Assembly (NCBI GenBank): GCA_001179505.1
Contig: CDMY01000537.1
Span: 1 to 55,921 of the forward strand
Origin: Vitrella brassicaformis
Lineage: Eukaryota > Sar > Vitrellaceae
DNA length: 55,921 bases
Direction: 5' to 3'
A program made the translations under genes and the position numbers. The notes beneath the pieces were generated by a model, which saw only the letters and a list, made by a program, of their open reading frames with translations, was not told the origin of the DNA and did not search any database. Numbering within the stretch: position 1 is the stretch's first letter; each line of letters opens with the position of its first letter. Shown here piece after piece: positions 43,110 to 54,485 of the stretch.

Positions 43110-46100
43110 ATGTCTGAGCCAGGGAAGGTTGGCGAGATCCTCCCACCTGTCGAGCAGCCGCCTGAGGCCGCTGGGCACCCCACTGAGTCGACGGAGCACC
43201 CTCTGTCTCAACCCCCTGCTGCAGCAGCAGCAGAACCCGCCATCGCCCACCCTCCCGCAGACAGCATCGCAGCTCAAGAGCAGGCAGAGCGGGAAGAGGC
43301 CAAGCAGGAGGATGCGGCCATGGCTGAGGAGCCACCTGAGGCTGCCGGCCAGGAGACCGTCCCACCCACGGCACCTGTCCCTCAGCCCAGCGAGGAGCAG
43401 TCGACGGGCAGTGTGCAGCAGGCAGTACCAGCTGCAGAGGGAGGGGGAGACATGGAGGTCGGCGAGGCCGGAGCGGCTGCCGATGAGACCATGGAGGATG
43501 CGGGAGGTGGCGACGCGTCAGCCACCGACGACGCCAAGAAGGCCTCGACCGAGGATCACGAGGAGGAGGGCGAGGAGACCTCCTCTCCCACTGCGAAGCC
43601 CGGCAAGATGACCACTCGACGACAGAGCAAGCTTGCCGCCGGTGGAGAGGACACCGAGAGCGGGGCCCAAGCGGCTGCCGAGGGCGAGGGGGAGGAGGGC
43701 GAGCACGACCACGACGAGGAGGACGAGGGCGATGACGACGAGGAGAAGGTCCGCAAGCCCAAGAGGCCCAAGCGCACCGGGGAAGAGACCACCCGAGGCG
43801 GCCGGCGCAAGATGCGAGGCGGCAAGCGCAGGGGCGGCCGGGGCGGCAAGAGGGGCAGTGCCGACGTAGTCTACCCCGTGGCCCCGGCGCTCCTGTACCC
43901 TCCTCTCCCCCTGCCGCCGCCCGTTGAGTTGCGCTGGGCTCAGTGCAGCAAGTGCTCCAAGTGGCGGTCGCTGCCCGGCATCAGCGACGAGGACTGGATC
44001 AAGGTGGAGGCAGACAACGAGTGGTCATGCGAGCTCAACCTGTGGACCACCGACAGGAACACCTGCGACGCCGACGAGGAGGAGGAGAAGGCCCCTCCCG
44101 CACCGGCAGCAGACATCAACGCCCTCGCTGCGGCGTTTGGTGCCGGGGCCGCCGGCCCGCTTCCCTCTCTCCCCATCGGCGCGACCCCCGCAGCACCCCC
44201 TGCAGCTGGCCAACAGGGTGGGGTAGTGGTCCAGACAGAGGCGCCAGTGGTCAGGGCGTCGGGCAAGGCCAAGGCAAGTGCCAAGAGGGGGGCTCATGTG
44301 CGCATTGGGGGGGGTGGCGCGGGCCGGGGAGCTGGCGTGCGGCCGCCTGTGGCTGGTGGTGAGGGAGTGCCTGTGGTGTCTGAGGGGGCGTGGAACTGGG
44401 TGGAGTGCGATGAGTGTCACGAGTGGCGTGCGCTGCCGTTGAACATGCCCGCGCCGAGTGAGGACGAGCGCTGGAGCTGCATCATGTACCTGCACCCCCA
44501 CTACTGGACGTCGCTGCGCGACAAGCCCCCCATGCCCCCCAGCAACCAGCCGGCCACCTACTACAACTCTTGCAAAGACCTCGGTACGTACAACAGCACA
44601 GTCTACACAGCTGATGGGTGTGGATATATGTCCACGTCTATCTATCGCTGTGTGTGGCCTTGTCTCTGTGTGTATTGTATTGTATCCTTCATTCATTCAG
44701 ATGAGTGTCCGCACTACCAGAACGTTCACAAGATCGCAAACGAGGCCGAGGAGTACGCCAAGGCCGTCGCCAGCGGCGCCATCCCACCCCCACTGCCACC
44801 GGCATTCCCCGCCCGCCAGCAGGGCAAGAAGACACCCAAGCATGCCACCGCGGCCACCACGTCGCCCACATCACGGCACCGCAGCGGCCCCCGACGTCAA
44901 GCCACCGACAAGGGCGGCTCCGAGCTGGCCGAGGGTGGCCATGGGGCGTCCCGCAAACGGTCACTGCGGGATGGTCGCCGTCGCCGCAGCGACGAGGAGG
45001 GGGAGAACGGCGTCGACATGGATGACGAGCAGGATGAGGACACCGACGACATGGCCAGCGGCCGCCACCACTCGAAGACAAACAACCAGGCCGAGAAGCT
45101 CGCCGACATGTTTGCGGGAGAGGACGGCAAACGCACCAGGGGTGGCGGCGCGCGCGACCCACTCGGCCGATTCGCAGAGGGCAGCGGCAGGCGAGATCGA
45201 GATCGAGATCGGGACCGAGACAGGGACGACAGCGGGGGCGACACTGCCACACCCAAGGGCGCCGCCACTGGCAGAGGTGTCCGTGCGGCGGCCATGCAGC
45301 GCCGCGCCAGGCGCGAGGCACGACACTACGCCGACACGGACGGCGGTGGTGATGACGAGAAGGACATGGACGAGAAGCCGCCAGCGCATCACCACCACAC
45401 GGGCGGGGGTCGTGGTGGCCGACGTGGGCGGGGGAGGGGCGGCAGGGGTGGAGGGGCGGCTGCCGCTGCTGCGGCGGCACAAGCTGCAGTGGTTGGTCCT
45501 GGAGGGGTGCAAGTGCTGCCCCCTGGCATGATGTACGTGCCCATCGAAGAAATCACCGACTGGATGGCGGTCAGCGGACGAGACGAGCGAGCCATTGAGT
45601 GAATCACCTGGACGTCTGTGCACGCCTGCCTGTCTGCCTGTCTGCCTGTCTGCCTGTCTGCCTGTCTGTCTGTCTGTATGTCTGTGTGTTGATCAGTGCG
45701 AGAAGTGCAATAAGTGGCGGAAGGTGCCCAAAGACATCGTGACCAAGTACAAGAACAAGTCGTTCTACTGCGAGCACAACCCAAACCCCAATTTCAACAC
45801 CTGCGACGTCCCGCAGGAGGCAGACCAAGGCGCCATCCCCCTCGCAGCCAACGGCATCGGCGTCCTACCGGCGGCATTCCCACCTCAGGCAAACCAGCAG
45901 GGCCAGGGAGCGGGCGGGGGAGCCGCAGCAGCTGCTGCGGCTTGTGCGGGCGGGGCGTCTGCTGGCATGGAAATGCCTTCGCAGGGAGGGGCTGCGGGTG
46001 GTGGTGGCTGTGGCGTCGACGCGATGGCGCTCAATGGGTCTGGTGCTGGCGATGGTGGCGGCGGGCAGGTCATAACACAGACCATGGGCGCGCTGCCTGC

Positions 46101-48203
46101 CGTCATACCCGGCTCACAGAAGGTGAGGATTGACCTGCATAGACAGACGGGCACGGATGGATGGACAAGAGGGATAATGGGTCGTCTGCGTGTGTGTGTG
46201 TGTGTGTGCTTCATTCAGATGGTTGGTCCTGCGTTTCCTGTCCCTGGTCTGATCCATCCGCCTCGCATGCTGCGGGGTCGAGTCATCCTGGTCGGCGACG
46301 ACGGTACGAACGACCTGACCTAACGAAGCCAGCACCACACACAACACACCCACACCCACACACATCCACACACACACACACAGACAGGGCCCCATTGCTC
46401 TCTCTCCTCTTTGTGTGCCATGTTCTGCAGCGTGGAAGGGCCACATGACCGCCTCGCGCGACAGCCAAGACCGCCTCCACGTCACCATCGACAACCCCCC
46501 AGCCGGCGGCGGCAAGCAGCCAGTCGCCAACACGCAGGCCGCACAGCGGGGCGGCATCAACACCCTCAACCCCCCCCCCATCTACCCACCCGCAGCGGAC
46601 ATCATGGGCCAGTTTGTCCCCCTCCCGGCCCCCAATGCCTCCGTCAAGGGCACCATTGCGCTGTTCCAGTTGCCCACCGAGGAGGAGTGGGAGAAGAAGG
46701 ACCTCCGCGAGGGCAAGAAGGCAAAGGCCAAGGCCAAGGGCAAGGCGGCGGCGAGCGAGCAGCAGGGCGCAGCCGTGGTCAAGGACGAAAAGGAGAAGGA
46801 TGAGGATGACCAGAAAATGGAAGACGGTGAGCGACGATTGACGAGTGTCATCAGACACGTGAATGGACCCATGTACGTCTGTGTGTGTGTGTGTGTGTGT
46901 AGGTGGTGAACGTGCCGCTGGGGACCAGGAGGATCAGGGCGGCGACGGTGGTGATGGTGATGGCGATGGCGACCAGGAGATGCCCGACACCACTCTGGAG
47001 GAGGAGAGGAAGCTGCAGGACGAGTTCTTCAGCCTTTGCCCGCACCGAACCAGACAGGCAGGCACACACACACACAAACATACACACCGACGGCAGACAG
47101 CGACCTCTCTCTGCTGTCTGTCTCTCGTCCATGTGTCTTGTCAGATGGTCAAGCTGGAGGCCCAGCGCCGCAAGGGCATCAATCCAACCGAGAAGTTCAA
47201 CCAGTTCTGCACCGAGCGCGACAAGGCCAATGGCGACGAGGACGGCCGCAAGAAGAGGGCCAAGAAAGCCGCACTGCGCTCCAAGTCCAAGGAGCAAGAC
47301 AGCCTGCTCGAAGGCCCCCGCATGCGCGTGACGAGAGGCGTCAGACCCAAGCTGCCCCCCGAGCTCTTCGCCAGCAGCAAGGGCGGCTCCCCCAGCCCCT
47401 CACCCAAGCCGCGCAAGCTCAGCAAGGGCCAGCCAGGCCTCGTGTACAGCCGGTCCAACTCCAACCTCTCCACATTCCTGCAAGACGGCGCCTACGGCCT
47501 CTCGGGCCCACTCCCGTCATCGGTCAACGGCATCCCCGGTGTCACACCACGTGGGGGCGGTCGAGGCGGTCGTGGCGGACGGGGAAGGGGCAGGGGCGGA
47601 CAGAGGGGCGGGGGGGCGCTGTCTGGTGGAGTGCCTCCTGCGTTGCGATCCTTGCGGTCGGGCGAGTCTCTTGCTTCAGAGGGCGGCCGATCGAGGGGCC
47701 GTGGGCGGCGTGGTGGGCGCGGCAAGCGTGATGAAGATGAGGTGTCTTTCCGCATTTCGTCTCGCAAGCGCAAGGCCCAGGAGGAGGAGGATGAAGACGA
47801 AGACGAGCAGGACGAGGGAGACGACAATGACAATGACAACGACACCGGCGAGGAGGCCCCACCACCCCCACCACCCGCAGACAAGAAGGCAGATGAGGAC
47901 GTGCCCATGCGCCAGCCCCCGCCGCCCGCCATCGGCACGTCCGACGATGAGGACAATCTGCCGCTGAGCAGCAAGAAGAAGACTCCCCTGGCCACACCCA
48001 AGGACGGCAAGGCCCCCCAGCCATGGCCCACTGAGGCGCAGGGCAAGACCAATGCGCCACAGCCGATGGACACGGACGACGCGCAGGGGGCTGGCGACCA
48101 AGCAATGGACAGCACCGATCCTGCGGGTGGTGGTGCTGCTGGTGGTGATGGTGGCGGTGCTTTGGGCGGTGCGGCAGCCGAAGCAGCAGAGGAGGAGAAG
48201 TGA
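43110..48203 (+). CDS. Triple CW zinc-finger chromatin protein
   Basis: The N-terminus (MSEPGKVGEILPPVEQPPEA) is acidic and Ala/Glu-rich, followed by a basic region (PKRPKRTGEETTRGGRRKM). Three CW zinc fingers follow. The first is RWAQCSKCSKWRSLPG ... EWSCELN ... NTCDADE. The second is WVECDECHEWRALPLNM ... ERWSCIMY, with NSCKD after a short insertion. The third lies across an intron: DCEKCNKWRKVPKDI ... FYCEHN ... NTCDVPQE. CW domains bind histone H3 methylated at K4, so a chromatin reader role is likely. Later parts contain RGG/RG-rich stretches (GGRGGRGGRGRGRGG), a KAKAKAKGKAAASEQ segment, and Asp/Glu runs. It ends GGAAAEAAEEEK then TGA. Introns at about 44583-44700, 45600-45695, 46122-46219, 46302-46430, 46827-46902 and 47059-47144 join in frame. 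Confidence 0.85.
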
Positions 48204-49529
48204 GTGATATCGGTGCACGTGTGTGGGTGGGTGGATGAGTGGGTGAACGGTCTTGTCTTGTGGGTGTGGTGTGTTTTGGCTTTTTCCTGAGTGGCTGGCT
48301 GGCTGGCCGCCGGGTGAGTGAGAGGTTGCTTTCAACGATACAGATAGGCATGGACAGACAGCGGTCGGTTTACTTTTGCGCCGCGCCGTTGATCTGGCTG
48401 GCTGGCTGGCTAGCTGGCTGACACACCCACCCACCCGACACATGCATTTTCGTTTCAAGTAATGTATAGAGCGCGTGGCTGGCGGCGGGTGGGGGCCGGA
48501 CTGAGTGAGGTGGCGATGGGACAGACAGAGGAGACTTTACGCATCGATCGATCATTCAAAGGATCTCTCTGGAGCACTCACTCGTCGTCGACATACATAT
48601 GTAAGGGAGTGAGCACATGCACCGTGAGGGCATGGGGGTCAGTTTGGGAGTGATTTATTGACCTGAGACCGAGGCAGACAGGCAGACGTGACCGAACCAG
48701 CCACGTATTTTTGATCACATTTCGAGCCTTTTTCACTCGCTGGATAGCCGCCCTGCAACGCAATTTTTGACCTGGCGTGCACGGTGCACCCGCGTTGGCG
48801 ATGGGGTGGTGGGTGAGAGATGGCGCGTACGTGCTGTACCTTAGTAGTGACTCGTCGACACTGGTACAGTAACTTTGGCCTGCCTGCCTGCATGGGGAGA
48901 GAGAGAGAGGTGTCACTCAACCAGTACCTGTTGGCTGCGGAGCGAGAGGAGCTGATTGTGGTACCATTGACGCGTACAGTGACTTTACGAGGGAGGGCGC
49001 ATTGCTCTCGACTGTGTGTACCATACCTGCGGCAGCGTACGTACCTTTAAAGGGAGGGAGAGGGACACCCACCCACACACACGCACGGGATGATGGATAT
49101 GGATGGATGGATGGATTGATTGATTGATGCCTTTTTGAGGAACACGAAATGACTGGCTGATCGGTGTACGTGTCTGTCGGCCTGAAGGCTCTGGGAAGGC
49201 CTGTAAAGTCAGCTTGTGCGATGGATGATTCATGCAAGACACGCGACAAGAATCGACTGATATGTCCTTTCACTGCATTCACGTGCCGCGCTTCGCGCAC
49301 TCTGTCCATCCATCCATCCACAATGATGCAAACGATCGACAGCATCATGCAAACACTCGGCGAGTTGTCCTTCGAGTCGCCTCTCTTGACACGTCATCCA
49401 GCCTCAGGCAGAAAGCATGGCTCCTAAAAGAGACTCATCATGCAGCGACCCCATACCCACACAGCTGGCTATGTACAGGACAACTGCCTCGCCTCTCTCG
49501 CTCACTCATTCATCCGTGGCGATCTCCAC
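48204..49529. repeat. Intergenic region
   Basis: About 1.3 kb with simple repeats (GGCT near 48293-48304 and 48398-48418; GGAT and GATT near 49100-49127). Open frames on the minus strand around 48640-49350 do not link convincingly. I see no supportable gene. Confidence 0.4.
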
Positions 49530-49904
49530 TCAGCCCTCCGACGGGATCAGCCCTCTCCACGACAGATCTTGCATCGCGCTGCCGACGTAGAACTTTGCAT
49601 CGGTGCTCGCGCCAGTGCTGCTGCTGCCTCCATCTATGTCCTCAGTCCTCTTCCTGCTTCTTGTCTGCAGCCACGCCGCCTTGCCGTCGCTGTGGGGGGG
49701 GTGGCACTGGAGGGGCGGCACGTCGCCCTTCTTGCCGTCGGTCGACGTCCTCCGCACCACCTCGGGGGTCACAGATGAGCTCGGGGTGTCTAGTGAGGCG
49801 CCCGGGGCTTTGGAAGCATTGACAGGAGCGGTGACAGAGGGACGCCGGATAGTGCGGCGAAGAAGATACCGCTCCAAGTGCTGCGCCAATCGAACATGAA
49901 ACAT
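49530..49904 (-). CDS. Doubtful short ORF, basic N-terminus
   Basis: The frame opens at ATG 49904 with MFHVRLAQHLERYLLRRTIR, an amphipathic basic helix like a mitochondrial presequence, and ends QDLSWRGLIPSEG then TGA (124 residues). The opposite strand is also open across most of it. No family is recognised. The only contextual support is the divergent placement, 90 bp from the BTB-like gene. Confidence 0.3.
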   Translation of the reverse strand: MFHVRLAQHLERYLLRRTIRRPSVTAPVNASKAPGASLDTPSSSVTPEVVRRTSTDGKKGDVPPLQCHPPHSDGKAAWLQTRSRKRTEDIDGGSSSTGASTDAKFYVGSAMQDLSWRGLIPSEG

Positions 49905-49994
49905 GCCGCTGCAGTGGGAGTTTGGTTGTGGGGCTTTTGTTAAACGGAAGGTGGACACGAACTCGCTTGGCTTCCCCTTTCTCGGGAGGTTTGC

Positions 49995-51059
49995 ATGGTG
50001 GCTGAGGTGTCGTTGGTCAAGATAGTCGTCGGGTCAGGCGATGCATGTCATTGCAAGACAGACATTCTACGAGAAGAAGGAAAGTGGAAAAATGGACAAA
50101 TAAGGTGTTCAATCACGCATGCGGCATGCCTATCTCTGTGCCTGTCTGTGCAGAACCTGCTGGTCAAGCATTCCTCGTATTTTGCCGCCGCGCTCGACGG
50201 TAGTGGGTTTGCCGAGAACGCCACACAGTCCGTAGAGGTGCCTTCCATCCGCCCCGAGACCTTCAAAAACATGAGCTGGCTACTGCCGTCGGGAGATATG
50301 TGCAGCCCTCAGGTGGGAATAGCATGCGCGTGCGCATGACTGCTTTGTATTGCCGTTCTGTTCGTGTCAGGTGCTCAAGGCCCATATCGCCGGCATGACG
50401 GACCTGCCGTGTGCCCTTGACGTGCCCACGGACGGCACACATGTAGATGAGTCCGACCAGGGCGATGGGAAGGAAGAGAGGACGGCCACGGGTGAGGGCC
50501 CACCGCAGAACGGGCAGCAGACCGACGGCAGCATGGTGTACAGCAGCCTGCCCCATCTGTTGGTCATGTGTCAATATTTCAACATGGAGGCCCACGTGGC
50601 ATACATCGCTGTATTCGTGCGTCGAAAACTGGTTGATCGATGTCGCCGCCTTTGATCCTACACATGAAGCCAGGCGTGCTGGAGAGCGGCGACTTCCCAA
50701 AGGCAAGGGTCATTGAGGCGTTGACTCGTGAGGCCCTGAAACAGCCAGTTGGGGTGTGGCAGCCGCTGATGGCGAAGCTGCCCGTGGAGCTGAGCATGAA
50801 TGTCTTGGCTCGCGCTGTGGGTGGCTGGAAGGCCGCGGATGGGGCGATCAGAAAACTGTGGGGCGATGGTAGCTTTAACTCGATCAAGAGCGCGTACCCT
50901 GTGACGATGAACCAATTTTGCGAGTACTGTGACAGCACACTCTCTGGCCTGTCGATGTGTGAGACGATGGATGACCTTAAAAGCTGTAATACAATTATCC
51001 ACCTCTACTCATTGTACCGATTATTTGTCATTCATGGCTCGTGCATGTCAGTTTGTTGA
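49995..51059 (+). CDS. BTB-like protein with apparent frame breaks
   Basis: Exon 1 begins MVAEVSLVKIVVGSGDACHC, resembling the first strand of a BTB domain. Exon 2 reads NLLVKHSSYFAAALDGSGFA, then ATQSVEVPSIRPETFKNMSW, the usual LLVKHSSYF ... F pattern of the BTB core. Exon 3 starts VLKAHIAGMTDLPCALDVPT and contains HLLVMCQYFNMEAHVAYIAV. Around 50615-50650 all three frames have to be used in turn to keep coding sense; the later frame gives LILHMKPGVLESGDFPKARV and continues to HGSCMSVC then TGA. The breaks could be sequencing errors or decay. The function would be protein-protein interaction if intact. Confidence 0.5.
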
Positions 51060-51397
51060 TCGTTGCTTTGTCGCTCTGAATCGACACAAGTCGCTCAGTC
51101 AGTCAGTCAGTTGATGAGATGCATGCACGTCATGGCATCATTGGTTGGATGGATGAGAGGATGAGTCACTCAGTCAGTCAGTGTGTTTGTGATTGGTACT
51201 CACACATCGTACTGTACGTACGTACAGAACCAACACACCAAAGCCCTATATCGGCCGCGAGGCTGGAGCGAGTTGGCATGTCTCTCATGTAACAGGGCCT
51301 CGCTTCTCCTGTCATGGAAGCCAACTGACGACATGACGTTGTGAGGCACTCAAGGACGCTTCGCATGCACTCAGTGACTGTGTGGCTTCGTGTCTCA
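51060..51397. repeat. Intergenic region with CAGT/GTCA repeats
   Basis: The tetranucleotide repeat at about 51097-51112 and again near 51168-51182, together with a GTAC run near 51215-51227, is the only structure seen. The region lies between convergent 3' ends. No gene. Confidence 0.5.
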
Positions 51398-51672
51398 TTA
51401 TGACTTTGGTCTGGGTCCGTCATTAGTTGTGTCTCGTTGCTCGAGACACGAGGCGTTTGTACGCAATGTACAAATGGCAGAAGCGCTCATAATTTGACGA
51501 AGTGCGCGTATGTGGTCACGGCGGGCCAGCCAAGCGCCTGCCATCTGTCTATACCCTCCGACCGCCTCCTGTACGTTGCGGTCGGCAATTTTGAAATCGG
51601 CATTGCTGTGTACGGCACTCTTCTGACATGACTGATTGGGCCATGCGCCTCTGAAACGCATGCGGACAACTG

Positions 51673-51704
<32 letters not shown>

Positions 51705-54124
51705 TCCATAGCATCAATGTGTGTACGTATGTTTGACACCGAACCATACCTGACACACACAGGCTGACTGGTATGCGCTTCCTCTTGGTGTCTGTGGCGG
51801 GGAAGCAGACGAAGGTCCAAACTTCGGGTTGGACCTTTCTTGCATCCTGAGGGTCAATAATTGGTCTGTACATGCCTGTCTTGGTCGATCCATCCATGCA
51901 TCCATCCATCTATCCATCCATCCCCCCAAAGAGCATGTACGACACGACAATTGTTGGTGTGCATCGAGAAAAAGGGATGTCGCGTGTTTCTGTCTCCATC
52001 CGCAAATCAATCATCGTCCACACAGGTATGTCATGGCAGCTCAAACATCCTTGAATGAAAAGGACAAAACTCGTATATGCTTACTGACTGATACTTGTTC
52101 TCATCAGCAGCTGTCAAGAGGATCAGCACAAGGACTGCCGCATTGCGAATGATGACAGCAGTGCCGCCGATGCCCAGTGCCAGCAAGTGCATCCTGATGA
52201 CGCCCGGCTCGGTTATGCTCTTAATGAGGGGCAAGTTGGCAGAGCGCACGAGGCAGATGTAGAGCGCACCCTCGAAGAAGACTTCGATCAGCACCATGAG
52301 TCCCAGACCTACTAGCCTCTCTAGCAGGTGACGGACGGATGGAAAGAGGATCTGGCCGACAGTGATGTTGAACAGGTTGGTGAAGATGAGCACTGTCAAC
52401 TCGGTCAAGCTGTAGGCATGCATTTGCTGCAGCAGTGGAGGCAAACAAAAAGGGGGGTAGAATGAATGGATTTTCTTGTCTGTCGCTTTCTTTCCTTACA
52501 TCGCTGAGACGCCGAAGGAATATCGGGTGATAACCAAATTGAACAACCCGAGTGGGGACGTCCAGAAACGTGCTCAAAGACCTCATGTTCGTAGAAAGGC
52601 GGCTGAGTAGCATGACCGGCGTCTGCTTATCGCGCGTTTCCTGAGTATCTTCAGCAATGACGGTATCGAAGTGCCGATCTCGTACCGGCCTGCATAGGAA
52701 TCGCACCAGACTTCTTCTTGCGGCCCCACCTATGAGAACGAAATACGGCATGGCTAGGTCGGTAACGAAGTCGAATGATGCAAAGATCAAGCTCGACAGA
52801 AGCTGATAAGGAGAGACATGTCCAGGAAGGACGAGGAATGGATCTGACGCGAGGACAACGTCGATAGCGTCGATGTGCTTACCTACCTGAGAGGAGATAT
52901 ATTCCATCTTGGCTTGGACGACCCTTGGGAAGAGTGCGAAGCCGAACGCTACAAACGTGATTGCTGGAGACGTTTGCAGGGCAGGGCCGTCCTTCAGAGA
53001 ACGAACGATGCCTGTGACTGAGACACAGACCGAATACGCATGGAAACATGCGAAGGTGTCCATCGACCGAGTCGCATTTCTTACGGGTCGCAACAAGGGG
53101 CGACACCACGAGCAGCCAAGCGAAGAGGACGCGTGTCCTCTCGCGATCTGTTGTTGCAGTCCGGGCAAGTGGCACGAAGTAGAGGGGACCGGCAAACGAA
53201 AAACAGATGACCACTAACATCATGACCCATGTCTTGAGAATATACGCCCGCTTCCTCAGGATTATTGTCGAGCTCAGAGCCACTTGGCGAAAGACCCTGA
53301 CAGGACAGGCACAACGACAGAGAATATGTGCGTACTATCACAATTCTTCTCTCACATGAGGAGCATGAACACGCCAATGGGGTAATACATGAGCGGCGCA
53401 TATTTGTGGTGTTACAGAAGCCACACATGGGACACACCCAGGAACGAGGAAATACCATGTCGTCCTCAAGCGGCGGACAGCCCCAATTGCACTGCCCTCA
53501 GCCACAACGAGTATCATAGCCACAAAGCATAGGGCAACGATGATGCGGCGAGTTACATCAAGGACTATCCCTGCTGCTCTCGCGCTCATCTTCTCGCACG
53601 CCGACCAGTACCCCAGCCACACCAGGGCCCAACAGACTGCAAAGCCGACGGCTGCAATTAGGTGGAATGAGAGTACCTGGAAAGTGACAGACCTGGAAGG
53701 ACTGCGATATTGTGCGAATGGTTACCTTTATAACTCGTCTTACAGTCGTCCAAAGCGGCTCAGGAGTAAAGACCGCACCAACAAATGAGCCTCCTCCATA
53801 TCGCAAGTCAGTTTGGAACTCCTGAAAGGAGGCTGCATGTCCCGCGCATGCTCGGAATTCATTCACCTTTTCTTCGAGCTCCACCTCCTCTTTGCGCAGC
53901 GCTCTTCCGTCTTCTTCTCCGTCCTCATGAAAGACAACCCCCTCTTCTGAGTAGGTTTCTGTAGGCAGGCCGCAGGTCACGTCGTTGGTCCCAGTGGCGC
54001 CTGTGCTTGCTGGGTCAATGACATGCGCCTCGCCGCTGAGAAGATCTGCTGGTGCATCGCTGACTTTCATGACGTGTTCAACGTCGTGTTGCGGTTGAGC
54101 GGCGGTGAGCTCCGTGGTCAGCAT
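51398..54124 (-). CDS. Polytopic membrane protein, family unknown
   Basis: ATG 54124 starts MLTTELTAAQPQHDVEHVMK, a soluble acidic N-terminus (VVFHEDGEEDGRALRKEEVE). Many membrane helices follow in later exons: VLSFHLIAAVGFAVCWALVW, RIIVALCFVAMILVVAEGSA, KTWVMMLVVICFSFAGPLYF, ITFVAFGFALFPRVV, PYQLLSSLIFASFDFVTDLA, LTELTVLIFTNLFNITVGQI and AVIIRNAAVLVLILLTAADE. C-terminal exons lie beyond a long intron with an AT repeat: PIIDPQDARKVQPEVWTFVC, then SAVHSNADFKIADRNVQEAV ... DTTNDGPRPKS and TGA. If the GTAAGC donor near 52092 is not used, the protein would end earlier at 52031. No transporter signature is evident. Confidence 0.55.
51672..51705. repeat. AT dinucleotide microsatellite
   Basis: An AT/TA run with one interruption lies inside a likely intron of the membrane protein gene. 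It contrasts with the CA/TG repeats common elsewhere in the window. Confidence 0.8.
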
Positions 54125-54485
54125 CTTCGAAACGGGAACAATTCGATCCTGGGGCTCCCTGGGGGCTCTTGTGGGGGCTCAGTCTCCACGGCGGAGCAAC
54201 TTCAACTTGAACTCCCGGCTCCACGCGCAGGATGATGCACCGGCTTCAGAGCCCGTTACATTCAAATCGGACTGATGTGTACAGCACGGATGACGACTGG
54301 GTAATGACGACAGCGGCGGCCTCAGCCTGCCCTCAGCGGCAAACAGCCGCGACCACGCTGAGGGCTGGATGAAGGGGGGTAAGACGCGTGGGCACGCCAA
54401 AACTGCACGAGGATCTTGACTGGCTCATGCCTGTCTGCATTGTTTGTCCGCGTCTTTTCCCTCTGCAGCTGCTGCGCCAAATTAG
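54125..54485. other. Divergent intergenic or 5' exon region
   Basis: This stretch separates the membrane protein start from the firm exons of the dynein-like gene. A coding-like phrase (RSNFNLNSRLHAQDDAP near 54190-54240, and SGGLSLPSAANSRDHAEGWM near 54310-54370) suggests that the first exons of the dynein-like gene lie here, but I could not join them in frame. Confidence 0.35.

Noticed and set aside
44458-45531. Long plus-strand ORF rich in Thr/Arg
   Set aside because: It is an out-of-frame shadow of the triple-CW gene, lacking domains.
49603-49899. Plus-strand ORF starting MLAPVLLLPPSMSSVLFLLL, like a signal peptide
   Set aside because: The frame lies antisense to the minus-strand ORF, and its hydrophobic start comes from a CTG/TCC-rich patch; neither strand is convincing.
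53660-53695. A 16-nt intron ending TTTCCAG before VLSFHLIAAVG in the membrane-protein gene
   Set aside because: A normal intron starting GTAAGACG upstream (near 53754) with the same acceptor joins the exons in phase, so no mini-intron is needed.
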